In this document: positions 1 through 6,803 of the stretch, piece after piece
How positions within the stretch are numbered: position 1 is the stretch's first letter
How the letters are laid out: every line of letters starts with the position of its first letter
Assembly (NCBI GenBank): GCA_015494815.1
Contig: WGAK01000085.1
Location: 1-17,520 of the forward strand
From: Anaerolineales bacterium
GTDB lineage: Bacteria > Chloroflexota > Anaerolineae > Anaerolineales > DRMV01
Direction: 5' to 3'
Length of the DNA stretch: 17,520 bases
Notes under the pieces: model-generated
Seen by the model: the letters and a program-made list of their open reading frames with translations, nothing else
What the model was told of the DNA's origin: nothing
Databases searched by the model: none
Made by a program: the position numbers and the translations under genes

Positions 1-404
1 CCGGCGCGCTCGACATAGATTTGCTTGGGGCCGTTGACCATGATTTCGGTGATGCTGTCATCTTCCAAAAGCGGCTGCAGCGGCCCAAAGCCCAAAATCT
101 CCGCGGCAATCTGGTCGAACAAACGCTGCCGCTCGACTCGCGAGAGCACGATGCCTTCTTGCTGCAAAATCTGGTCCAGCAACTCGCGGATGGACTGGCG
201 GATTTCGGCCGGCTCCGCGGTCGAGATTGAGGGGTCCAGTTCCTGCAACAGGCGGCCCTGAATGCGCCGCATGAGGTCGCTGTAGCCTTCCTTTTTGCCG
301 CGGGCACTGCCCCCCAGCCCCCGTCGTCGCTGGGCCGACGACAGCACCGAACGCTCGCCGTCGTCGCCCTTGCCTTTGCGGTCCAACCGTCTCAACAAGG
401 ACAC
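1..404 (-). CDS. cpaF: CpaF/TadA-type pilus ATPase, N-terminal part (runs off the window)
   Basis: This is the start of the secretion ATPase that powers Tad/Flp pilus assembly; about 134 residues are visible. The N-terminus is basic (SLLRRLDRKGK). A helical region follows, ending in GFGPLQPLLEDDSITEIMVNG and then PKQIYVER, the conserved N-terminal-domain signature of CpaF/TadA ATPases. The Walker motifs would lie beyond the window. I chose the GTG at 404 because GGGAGG stands five bases upstream; a GTG two codons earlier would overlap that Shine-Dalgarno. It is the third gene of the cpaB-cpaE-cpaF run, 46 bases behind cpaE on the same strand, as in other Tad loci. The family call is secure; the exact start is less so. 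Confidence 0.88.
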   Translation of the reverse strand, partial: MSLLRRLDRKGKGDDGERSVLSSAQRRRGLGGSARGKKEGYSDLMRRIQGRLLQELDPSISTAEPAEIRQSIRELLDQILQQEGIVLSRVERQRLFDQIAAEILGFGPLQPLLEDDSITEIMVNGPKQIYVERA

Positions 405-450
405 AGGCACCTCCCTGGCTTACGCCTCAAGTTCACGCGGCGGGCCGTCT

Positions 451-1635
451 TCACGCCTCGGCCAACTGCAGCAGGCGCTCACGCACGGTGCGGGCCACCT
501 GCAACAAGCCCTTGCTGGCCGGGCTGTTGCGCTGCATGAGCAGCAACGGCTCGCCCTTGTTGAGGGAAACCACCACGCGCGGGTCGTCGGGCACCACCAA
601 CGCCGGCATCTTGAAATAGTTGCGCACCCGCTCGGGGGTGATGCTGGAACGCTTGACGGCCCGGTTGAGCACCAAAATCCAGCGTTCTTTGGGCACCCCC
701 GCGCCCAGCAGGGTTTCGATGGCCACGCGGGCATTGCGAATCGAAGGCAGGTCTTGCCCAATGGGCACCACGATGACATCCGCAGCGTCGAACACGCTCA
801 GCGTGACCGGGTCCAGCACCGAGGTCGTATCTACCACCACATAGTCGGCCAGGCTCTTGAGGTGCTGCAAGACCTCGGCCACCGTCTTGGGGTTGATTTG
901 CTCGGCCTCTTCGGGACGCAGCGGCGCGGCCAGAATGTGAATGTCGCCTTTGGGGAAGGGCAGCAGCACCTCGGACAGCAAGTCGGGGTCCAGTTCTTCC
1001 ACCTCGGCCAGGTCCGCGAAGGTACGCCGGGGCTGCACGTTCATCACCAGCGCCACGTCGCCGAATTGCAACTTGGCATCCACCAGCACCACCGCGGTGT
1101 CGGGGGACTTGAGGGCCAGGGCCAGGTTGGTCGCCACAAACGTGCAGCCGGTGCCCCCGCGCGGCGAATACACCGCGATGAGCCGTCCGGCCTCCCCGCC
1201 CCCGGCCTCACCACCGCGCGCGAAAGAGCCCGTCTCGCGCTGTCGGGCGCGCTCTTCGTGGGCGGTTTGCCCCGCGCCCCGCACCGCGCTCAGCAATTCG
1301 TCAATGGGCGGCGGTTTGACCAGATAATCGTACGCGCCGGCCTTCATGGCCCGCCGCATATATTCCCGGCCCTCTTGCACCGAGAGAATCACCACCTGCA
1401 CGGCCGGGTCACGCTGCCGAATCTGCTCGGTCACATCCAGCCCGTTGGCGTCGGGCAGATTGATGTCCATGATGACGACATCGGGCTTGAGGGCCGCGGC
1501 CCGACGCACGGCCTCGGCTCCGGTCTCGGCCTCGCCGACCACCTCAAGACCCCGCTCGAACTGCAGCAACTTCCGCAGGTTCTCGCGCGTTTCCAGGATG
1601 TCGTCCACGATGAGCACGCGGATGGGTTCGTTCAT
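451..1635 (-). CDS. cpaE: CpaE/TadZ-like protein: receiver domain fused to MinD-type ATPase
   Basis: A 394-residue two-domain protein of the Tad pilus system, whose family places the pilus machine in the cell. Residues 5-120 form a CheY-like receiver with the acidic pair D11/D12, phospho-acceptor D57 (VVIMDINLPD), S85 and K107. A Gly/Glu/Arg-rich linker (about 121-150) leads to a ParA/MinD-like ATPase domain (151-394). Its P-loop reads RGGTGCT at 159-165, so the lysines of the deviant Walker A (KGGxGKT) are replaced by Arg and Cys. Similar loss of the P-loop lysine is known in CpaE/TadZ proteins. A second ATPase segment is LADYVVVDTTSVLD. GGAGG lies nine bases before the ATG. It follows cpaB by 40 bases. 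The intact receiver suggests phosphorylation control, but no partner kinase is adjacent. Confidence 0.9.
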   Translation of the reverse strand: MNEPIRVLIVDDILETRENLRKLLQFERGLEVVGEAETGAEAVRRAAALKPDVVIMDINLPDANGLDVTEQIRQRDPAVQVVILSVQEGREYMRRAMKAGAYDYLVKPPPIDELLSAVRGAGQTAHEERARQRETGSFARGGEAGGGEAGRLIAVYSPRGGTGCTFVATNLALALKSPDTAVVLVDAKLQFGDVALVMNVQPRRTFADLAEVEELDPDLLSEVLLPFPKGDIHILAAPLRPEEAEQINPKTVAEVLQHLKSLADYVVVDTTSVLDPVTLSVFDAADVIVVPIGQDLPSIRNARVAIETLLGAGVPKERWILVLNRAVKRSSITPERVRNYFKMPALVVPDDPRVVVSLNKGEPLLLMQRNSPASKGLLQVARTVRERLLQLAEA

Positions 1636-1675
1636 GCCCCTGTTCCTCCAGCGTCAGCGGCGGGCCTGGGCGTCC

Positions 1676-2845
1676 TCACGGCTGAGGCGTGGGCGTGGGC
1701 GGAGGCGCGTAGTGGAATTCGTCGGGCCAGGCCACCGTGTCGACGCGCGGCATCACATCGAAAGGCTCTTTGGCCGGAATGACCAGGCGGTATTCGTCCA
1801 GCAGGTAAGTCAGGGTCACGGCCTCGGTTTCCAGGGTGGCGGTGTCGTCCGCACCCCGCAGCACCAAAGTGAGCACCATCTGCCGGTCCAGCAAGTATTT
1901 GATGGTGACCGCGTCTTGCGGCGTGACGATGAGGGTCACCACATCGGGCGCCGCGGGCGGATTGGCGGCCGGTTGCGGCTGCTGTTCTTCCGCGGGCGGG
2001 TTGGCCGGTTGCTCACCCTCGGCCGGTTCAGGGGTCACCTGGGGCTGCCGCTCCAAAAAGTCCCCCACATGCAGCACCCGCGCGTCGGGGATAATCAACT
2101 GGGTCACCAGCCGCGGGCGCTGCGGCTCCGCCGGCACGGCGTACAGGTTGAACTCGCCTTCGGTCTCGGAGCGGCCCACGGGGTTGTTGCCCGCGGAGGT
2201 CACCTGCTGGACGAAGGTCTGCAGGGTCTCACCGGACATCACCCCCGCGCCCTCCGCGGTTCCCACCCACACCGCGTTGCCGATGATGCCGGCCGACATA
2301 TTGGGCAGCACGGTCTGGAAGTCCTGGTCCAGGTCCACGAAGGGCAGCGACACCAAAATGCCCACCCGGTCGCCCGGCTGGATGGCGTACGACACGCTGG
2401 TCAGCCGCGAGATGGGGATGGAGATGGCCACATAGCCGGGGGGAATTTGCGCTGCGGCAATGGAACCGGCGCCCTCGAACAACGCGGCCGCGCTTTCCAC
2501 CAGGTCGCCCTGGGTCAGGAAGATGCCTTGGGGCAAATCGCGAGCCGCGAGTTTGCCGACCGCGTCCTCGATGTTCTCCAACATGGTCGGCACCTTGGCG
2601 TCTTCGGGCACTTCGACCAGGGCCAGCATGTCTTCGGTGATGCGCTGGCCCCGCTTGGCCGGCTGAGCCAGGATGACCACCTCGACCATGGGCACCGGCG
2701 GCGCTTCTTCAGGCGCAGGGCCGCCCGCGGCACCACCGCCCCCCGCGCCCGGCAGCAGGCCAAAGCGCATGCCGCCGACCACGCACAGCACGGCCAGCAA
2801 GATGAACACGGCTAAAAACAAAATGAGTCGGCCGACGCGACGCAT
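1676..2845 (-). CDS. cpaB: Flp pilus assembly protein CpaB/RcpC
   Basis: A 389-residue envelope protein of the Tad pilus system. One membrane segment occupies residues 5-27, followed by a Gly/Pro-rich linker (30-52). A SAF domain covers about 53-115 (VVILAQPAKRGQRITEDML). The RcpC-type region follows, with the conserved IQPGDRVGILVSL at about 155-167 and a second part at 301-330 (VVTLIVTPQDAVTIKYLL). The two parts are separated by a Pro/Glu/Gln-rich insert (268-300), and the protein ends in a Pro-Thr tail. The ATG at 2845 has GAGGAGG five bases upstream; the frame stays open 21 codons further up, but no ribosome site supports an earlier start. It leads the cpaB-cpaE-cpaF operon behind a TATAAT box about 50 bases upstream. 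CpaB proteins are thought to act in the periplasm or cell-wall space; here that is inferred from the single anchor. Confidence 0.88.
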   Translation of the reverse strand: MRRVGRLILFLAVFILLAVLCVVGGMRFGLLPGAGGGGAAGGPAPEEAPPVPMVEVVILAQPAKRGQRITEDMLALVEVPEDAKVPTMLENIEDAVGKLAARDLPQGIFLTQGDLVESAAALFEGAGSIAAAQIPPGYVAISIPISRLTSVSYAIQPGDRVGILVSLPFVDLDQDFQTVLPNMSAGIIGNAVWVGTAEGAGVMSGETLQTFVQQVTSAGNNPVGRSETEGEFNLYAVPAEPQRPRLVTQLIIPDARVLHVGDFLERQPQVTPEPAEGEQPANPPAEEQQPQPAANPPAAPDVVTLIVTPQDAVTIKYLLDRQMVLTLVLRGADDTATLETEAVTLTYLLDEYRLVIPAKEPFDVMPRVDTVAWPDEFHYAPPPTPTPQP

Positions 2846-2891
2846 AGTTGCCTCCTCGTGCAGGCTCGAAAATCTGAGGCGAGTTGATTGA

Positions 2892-2897
2892 ATTATA
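2892..2897 (-). promoter_or_regulatory. Extended -10 promoter of the cpaB operon
   Basis: On the minus strand the sequence reads TGTTATAATTC, a consensus TATAAT preceded by TG at the extended -10 position. No good TTGACA-like box lies 16-18 bases upstream, which fits an extended -10 promoter. Transcription would start near 2885 and give a leader of about 40 bases before the cpaB ATG. It stands between RNHCP and cpaB, so the Tad genes can be transcribed apart from the rnc group. Confidence 0.6.
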
Positions 2898-2920
2898 ACA
2901 CAGAGCAAACCCTCTGGGGC

Positions 2921-3241
2921 TTATTCAGGGCGCGGCCAGGTGGGCAGGCCGCGCGCCAAACGCAACAACGCGTCGAAATCGTCCTCGGCCGCGGCTTTGT
3001 TACGGCGCACCGCACCGCAGCGCGTGCAGCGATGCACGATGACATACGCCCCCCGGCGCATCTCCAGGCCCACGGGCTGCATCAGACCCCGGCAGGTGGC
3101 GGCCCGGTCGCCCGGCTGCACATCCACATGCTTGCTCCACAGGCAGCGCGGGCAGTGATTGGTATAGCCCGTGCCGTGCACTTCCAGGCCGCACACCTCG
3201 CAGACGAAATCTTCCACCCGGCGCTGGAAGGAACGACTCAC
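2921..3241 (-). CDS. RNHCP-domain zinc-ribbon protein
   Basis: A 106-residue protein of the RNHCP family, named for its motif, which reads TNHCPRCLWSKHVD here (28-41). Seven cysteines are visible: C14 and C17 (CEVC), C30 and C33 (CPRC), C50, and C72 and C75 (CTRC). They form at least two likely zinc knuckles. The molecular function of the family is not established. The GTG start lies inside the stop of rnc in a GTGA overlap of four bases, so translation is very likely coupled to RNase III. The same frame is open far upstream through rnc, but codon use and the lack of another ribosome site there argue for the GTG. Coupling to rnc suggests a role in RNA or ribosome metabolism; that is inference. 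Confidence 0.85.
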   Translation of the reverse strand: MSRSFQRRVEDFVCEVCGLEVHGTGYTNHCPRCLWSKHVDVQPGDRAATCRGLMQPVGLEMRRGAYVIVHRCTRCGAVRRNKAAAEDDFDALLRLARGLPTWPRPE

Positions 3242-3969
3242 GCGGGCGCCTCCCTCGAAGCGGTTTGCACCCGCCGCTGCCACGCGTCTTCGGCCGCGGC
3301 CTGTTCCGCGGTGCGCTTGTTGGGCCCCACGCCTCGGCCCCAGGTCTCGCCCTGCACCTCCACCGCGACCCAGAAGCGGGGCGCGTGGTCGGGGCCGGTG
3401 CGCCGCAGCAGCCGATAACGCGGCGTGCCCAGGCCGCGCGCCTGGGTCCATTCTTGCAAACGGGTCTTGGCATTGACCAGCCCACCCTCGCGCGCCCAAT
3501 GGGCCTGGGCCGCGGCCAGGCGGGGCACCACGAACTGCCGCACGGCCTCCAGCCCCTGGTCCAGATACAAGGCCCCCAGCACGGCCTCGAACGCGTCGGC
3601 CAGGATGGAGGTGCGGGCCCGCTCCCAGGACTCCAGTTCCCCGCGGCCCACCTGCAGCACGGCCTCCAGGCCCAGGTCGGCCGCAAAGCGGGCCAGTTGT
3701 TCGCCCCGCACCAGGCGGGCCCGCCAGCGGGTCAGGGCGCCCTCGTCCAGGTCGGGGAAGGTGCGATACAGCCACTCCGCGGCGATGAAGTCCAGCAACG
3801 CGTCGCCCAGAAACTCCAGCCGCTCGTTGTCGCCAGCCGCGTCGGGGTGCTCGTTGCGGTACGAGGGATGGGTCAGGGCCATATCCAGCAACGACCAGTC
3901 CCGAAAGGCCCAGCCGTGCTGGCGGGCAAAAGCCTCTAAGGCTTGACGGCGGTGCGGGGCAAGGGGCAT
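3238..3969 (-). CDS. rnc: Ribonuclease III
   Basis: A 243-residue endonuclease that cleaves double-stranded RNA, acting in rRNA processing and mRNA turnover. The signature NERLEFLGD spans 48-56. By comparison with Aquifex RNase III the metal-binding acidic residues are E49, E52, D56, D125 and E128; the last two lie in ILADAFEAVLGALYLD. The dsRNA-binding domain covers about 165-236 (NAKTRLQEW near its start, then GPNKRTAEQAAAEDAW). Length is normal for the family. The ATG at 3969 has GGAGG ten bases upstream. It sits 54 bases after the M48 protease gene and overlaps the RNHCP gene by four bases, so the three probably share a transcript. No residues appear missing. Confidence 0.96.
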   Translation of the reverse strand: MPLAPHRRQALEAFARQHGWAFRDWSLLDMALTHPSYRNEHPDAAGDNERLEFLGDALLDFIAAEWLYRTFPDLDEGALTRWRARLVRGEQLARFAADLGLEAVLQVGRGELESWERARTSILADAFEAVLGALYLDQGLEAVRQFVVPRLAAAQAHWAREGGLVNAKTRLQEWTQARGLGTPRYRLLRRTGPDHAPRFWVAVEVQGETWGRGVGPNKRTAEQAAAEDAWQRRVQTASREAPA

Positions 3970-4023
3970 GGGGGCGCGACCTCCATCGTCCGGCGGAATG
4001 TGCTTATGGTACCACGAAGGCCC

Positions 4024-5202
4024 TCAAGATGCGGTCCAGCGGGCCGCGTGCGCCCGCAAGGCGGCCACCCGCCGCGCCAGGCTGGGATGGTCGTACAAGA
4101 GCCACTCCACCCAGCGCGGGGCCAGGGGCAGGGCCTTGTTCTCCCGGCCCAGCGCCTCGAAGGTCTCTTCCAGCGCGTCCAGGTCGCGGGTGACCTCCAG
4201 CGCGAAGCGGTCGGCCGCGTATTCGACGCGGCGCATGTAGGCGTTGAGCACGATTTGCAGTCCCGCGGCCAGCCAGGTGAACAGCGCGCTGAACAAGGGG
4301 AAGGTCGCGACATCGCCCGGCCCTTGCAGGCTGCCCCAGGCGCCCCACACGGTGAGCACCTGGTAGGTCACGGCCAGCCCCGCGCTGAGCGCGACGGCCA
4401 GCACCAGCAGCAGTTTGGCCATGTCGCGGTGCACCTGATGCCCCAACTCGTGGGCCACCACCGCGACCACGGCCGCGGGGCTCATGCTTTCCAGTAGCGT
4501 ATCGGTGACCACCACTTGCAGACCCAGCCCGCGCGGCAACACCGCCGCGCCGGCCTTGGAGGACTTTTCCCCCACCTGCTGCACTGCGATGCCCGCGAAG
4601 GGCCGCCCCGCCCGCCGGAACAACTCGGCCAACCGCTCCTGCAACGCGGGGTCGTCCAGCGGCTTCACTTTGTACTGCCAGCGCACCAGCAGCGGTTGGA
4701 CGAAGTACACGCCCGCCAGAAACAGGAGCACCATGACCAGGATGCCCGGCAGCCACTGCCGCGGCCAGCGCCGAAACACCACATACAGGCCGGTGAACAG
4801 CGCAGCCCGCAGCGGCACATCCACGGCCATCTGCTTGAAGCCATCGCGCAGCCAGCCCCCCAGGGATTGGCGATTGGTGCCCAGGCGGGTCTCCAGGCGA
4901 TAGTCGAAGAACCAGTCCAGCGGCAGGCTCAGGAGGTGGTTGACGGCCAGGATGATGAGCACCACCAGGCCGGTGCGCCACCAGGCCGCGTTGCCGTGCA
5001 GGGCCTCGCGCAAGGCCACGGCCCAGCCGGTGGGCAACCACACCAGGAGTTCCACCCCGGCCCACACCAGGACCATCACGAAACGGGCCACCCGCATCCG
5101 TTCCCGATAGCGCGCGCGGGCCAAGTCTTCGGGCTCCATCCGGGCCTCCCATTCCCGCGCCAGCGCCTGCAGAGCACGTGCTGCATCGGTTTGCGACGCC
5201 AT
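4024..5202 (-). CDS. M48-family integral-membrane zinc metalloprotease (Ste24-like)
   Basis: A 392-residue membrane protease. The zinc site is HELGH at 251-255, with the third ligand E327 in RRVEYAADRFAL; D331 completes the ExxxD motif. The tail has YDHPSLARRVAAL (370-382), the HPS motif of M48 enzymes. Hydrophobic segments lie near 41-60, 78-96, 131-143, 152-169, 262-283 and 301-320. This is the layout of Ste24/CAAX prenyl protease 1-like proteins rather than the smaller HtpX. The physiological substrate cannot be read from sequence; bacterial homologues are often linked to membrane quality control. The ATG at 5202 has GAGGAGG six bases before it; a TTG five codons upstream is less likely. 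It is upstream of rnc on the same strand. Confidence 0.9.
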   Translation of the reverse strand: MASQTDAARALQALAREWEARMEPEDLARARYRERMRVARFVMVLVWAGVELLVWLPTGWAVALREALHGNAAWWRTGLVVLIILAVNHLLSLPLDWFFDYRLETRLGTNRQSLGGWLRDGFKQMAVDVPLRAALFTGLYVVFRRWPRQWLPGILVMVLLFLAGVYFVQPLLVRWQYKVKPLDDPALQERLAELFRRAGRPFAGIAVQQVGEKSSKAGAAVLPRGLGLQVVVTDTLLESMSPAAVVAVVAHELGHQVHRDMAKLLLVLAVALSAGLAVTYQVLTVWGAWGSLQGPGDVATFPLFSALFTWLAAGLQIVLNAYMRRVEYAADRFALEVTRDLDALEETFEALGRENKALPLAPRWVEWLLYDHPSLARRVAALRAHAARWTAS

Positions 5203-5222
5203 CGAAAGCCTCCTCAAGGGGT

Positions 5223-5257
5223 TTGTGCGGTCAAGTCATGGGCATGGTACCGCACAA
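5223..5257. promoter_or_regulatory. 9-bp inverted repeat upstream of the M48 protease gene
   Basis: TTGTGCGGT (5223-5231) and ACCGCACAA (5249-5257) are perfect inverted repeats around a 17-base spacer, 21 bases before the M48 start codon and just outside its ribosome binding site. No run of T follows on the minus strand, so it is not a typical intrinsic terminator for the upstream gene. It could be an operator or a leader hairpin. Confidence 0.35.
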
Positions 5258-5315
5258 GCCCGGCCCTGGCATCGGCCGCGAGGCCGATTCGCCTGGTTCG
5301 GCAGGCGGAAAAAGG

Positions 5316-5891
5316 TCACGGCCGCGGCGTCGCGGCTTCGACCAGCACATAGTAGTGCGGAAAGGGATAGGTGGCGCGCATGAGCAGGCGCAGACGCACA
5401 CGATAATGCCGCTCCGGCTCTAAGGTTACACCGGGGGCCAGGCCGACCACGGTGTAGAAAGGCCCCGAGCGGCTCTGGCCCGCGTAGAACAGGTCGGTCG
5501 GCAGCGTGGCCGTTTCCACCCAGGCGTCGTCCACCTCCCTCCGGGGGTCGGGGGGCAACGAGGCGGTGGCCTCCACGCCCGGGATGGCGTGATACAGGAG
5601 GTCGGGGGTGATTTGCGCCGCGGGCAGAGCCTGCACCCGCTGATGCTCGGCCTGTAGCGCATCCAACGCGGCCCGGTAGGCAGCCTGACGGTCGGGGTCG
5701 GCCTCGGCCTGCAGCCAGCGCCGGTAGCGGGCCATCTCCAGGTCCAGCGCCCGCAGCAAAGCCTGTCGCACGGCCTCGGCCGCGGGCGACGGCGTGGGCG
5801 TGGGGGCGGGCGTGGTCGGCAGTGCCACGCAACCGCGCCACCAAAGCAGCCCCAGCCACACACCCAACCACGACCAACGATATCCGCCCAT
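5316..5891 (-). CDS. Hypothetical secreted protein or lipoprotein with Pro-Thr linker
   Basis: A 191-residue protein that I do not recognise. A hydrophobic Trp-rich N-terminus (residues 4-20) ends at C21 in LLWWRGC, a poor lipobox because of the Arg. A short Pro-Thr linker (25-35) follows, typical of surface proteins in this genome. Residues 38-92 are a predicted helix-rich stretch with many Ala, Arg and Gln. The C-terminal part (95-191) looks beta-rich, with PDLLYHAIPGVEATASLPPD and several aromatic strands. The ATG at 5891 is preceded by GAGGAGG six bases upstream, which clearly favours it over the 54 codons of open frame above. It diverges from the ABC transporter operon and lies 113 bases before the M48 gene. 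Lipid attachment is uncertain. Confidence 0.7.
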   Translation of the reverse strand: MGGYRWSWLGVWLGLLWWRGCVALPTTPAPTPTPSPAAEAVRQALLRALDLEMARYRRWLQAEADPDRQAAYRAALDALQAEHQRVQALPAAQITPDLLYHAIPGVEATASLPPDPRREVDDAWVETATLPTDLFYAGQSRSGPFYTVVGLAPGVTLEPERHYRVRLRLLMRATYPFPHYYVLVEAATPRP

Positions 5892-5931
5892 CGTCCACCT
5901 CCTCGGGGGAACGGCAAAGGCCCTCGTTTTG

Positions 5932-5937
5932 ATTATA
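5932..5937 (-). promoter_or_regulatory. -10 box (TATAAT) for the hypothetical lipoprotein gene
   Basis: The minus strand reads GGCTATAATCAAAA, with a consensus -10 giving a leader of about 35 bases before the ATG at 5891. No convincing -35 box is seen 16-18 bases upstream. The upstream side abuts the 34-bp dyad at 5960-5993. Confidence 0.45.
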
Positions 5938-5959
5938 GCCAACCTCGCGGCCCAAAATG

Positions 5960-5993
5960 GGCCTGCCGGACGATGAATTTCGTCCCCCAGGCC
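5960..5993. promoter_or_regulatory. 34-bp two-step palindrome between divergent genes (operator candidate)
   Basis: The arms are GGCCTG-cc-GGACGA and TCGTCC-cc-CAGGCC around a 6-base centre (TGAATT). Both 6-bp blocks pair perfectly on each side, separated by symmetrical CC/CC mismatches. It lies 59 bases before the ABC ATPase start and beside the -35 region of the opposite gene. A weak plus-strand promoter (TTGATT at 5929, 18-base spacer, CAAAAT at 5953) would start transcription just inside it. It could be an operator for a dimeric regulator or a leader hairpin; no T-run follows, so a terminator is unlikely. Confidence 0.5.
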
Positions 5994-6052
5994 GATGCGC
6001 GGCCGCCGGGGCCGGGCTACCATGAGGGCAGTTCGGCATCTGGAGGTGTGCA

Positions 6053-6793
6053 ATGTCGCAACCGGTGTTACGCCTGGAGCATGTGGTCAAAGATTACGGC
6101 TCGGTGCGGGCCGTGGACGATGTCAGCCTGACGGTCTGGCCCGGCGAGTGCTTCGGCTTTTTGGGGCCCAACGGCGCGGGCAAGACCACCACCATCGGCA
6201 TGGTGTTGGGCCTGCTGCACCCCACCGCGGGGCGCATCGAGGTACTGGGCCGTCCCGTGACGCCCCGGCACACCGCGGCCCTGCGGGAGGTAGGCGCGCT
6301 GGTCGGTGCGCCGGCGTTTTACCCCTACCTGTCGGGCCGGGCGCACCTGGACCTGCTGCGCCGCCTGTACCCCGACCTGCCCCCCTCCCGGGTGGACGAG
6401 GTGCTGGAGCAGGTGGGGCTGCCGCCCCAGGCCGCGCGCCGGCCGGTCAAGACCTACTCGACGGGCATGCGGCAGCGTTTGGGGTTGGCCGCGGCGCTGT
6501 TGCATCGCCCGCGGCTGCTGGTGCTCGACGAGCCCACCAACGGCCTGGACCCCATCGGCATGGCCGAAATGCGGGCGTTGTTGCGCCAACTGGCCGAGGG
6601 CGGCATGGCCATTTTCTTGAGCAGCCACCTGTTGCACGAAGTGCAGCAAGTGTGCGACCGGGTGGGTATCTTGTACCGCGGCCGGCTGCAGGCCGTAGGG
6701 CCGGTGGACGAACTCCTGCAAGGCCGCCGGGACCTGGAGGAAGTGTTCTTCGACACCGTGGCGGCCGCGTCGTCCGCGCGGCCCCGAGCATAG
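6053..6793 (+). CDS. ABC transporter ATP-binding protein
   Basis: A 246-residue ATPase subunit of an ABC-2 type exporter. Walker A is GPNGAGKTT at 38-46. The ABC signature is YSTGMRQRLG at 135-144, with STGM in place of LSGG, as is common in drug- and antibiotic-resistance exporters. Walker B is LLVLDEPTNGLD at 155-166, and the H-loop histidine is H192 (SSHLL). GGAGG lies six bases before the ATG. The permease follows 10 bases later, then a kinase and response regulator, so the four genes likely form one operon. Such ABC/two-component sets often respond to cell-envelope stress or peptide antibiotics. The substrate cannot be inferred from sequence. Confidence 0.93.
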   Translation: MSQPVLRLEHVVKDYGSVRAVDDVSLTVWPGECFGFLGPNGAGKTTTIGMVLGLLHPTAGRIEVLGRPVTPRHTAALREVGALVGAPAFYPYLSGRAHLDLLRRLYPDLPPSRVDEVLEQVGLPPQAARRPVKTYSTGMRQRLGLAAALLHRPRLLVLDEPTNGLDPIGMAEMRALLRQLAEGGMAIFLSSHLLHEVQQVCDRVGILYRGRLQAVGPVDELLQGRRDLEEVFFDTVAAASSARPRA

Positions 6794-6803
6794 GAGGTGC
6801 ATC

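Noticed and set aside
295..2815. Long plus-strand open frames opposite cpaE and cpaB (295-1782 and 1346-2815)
   Set aside because: They are antisense shadows in GC-rich DNA, rich in His, Arg and Gly, with no family motif or ribosome site, while the minus strand carries clear CpaE and CpaB domains.
4007..4019. TGGTACCATAA-like word before rnc, also seen in similar form near 5250, 6018 and 15104
   Set aside because: It could be a weak -10 box (TACCAT) at several genes, but the spacing to any -35 box is poor and the word is too short to claim a regulon.
5203..5217. TTG start five codons upstream for the M48 protease
   Set aside because: It lies before the GAGGAGG ribosome site that correctly serves the ATG at 5202.
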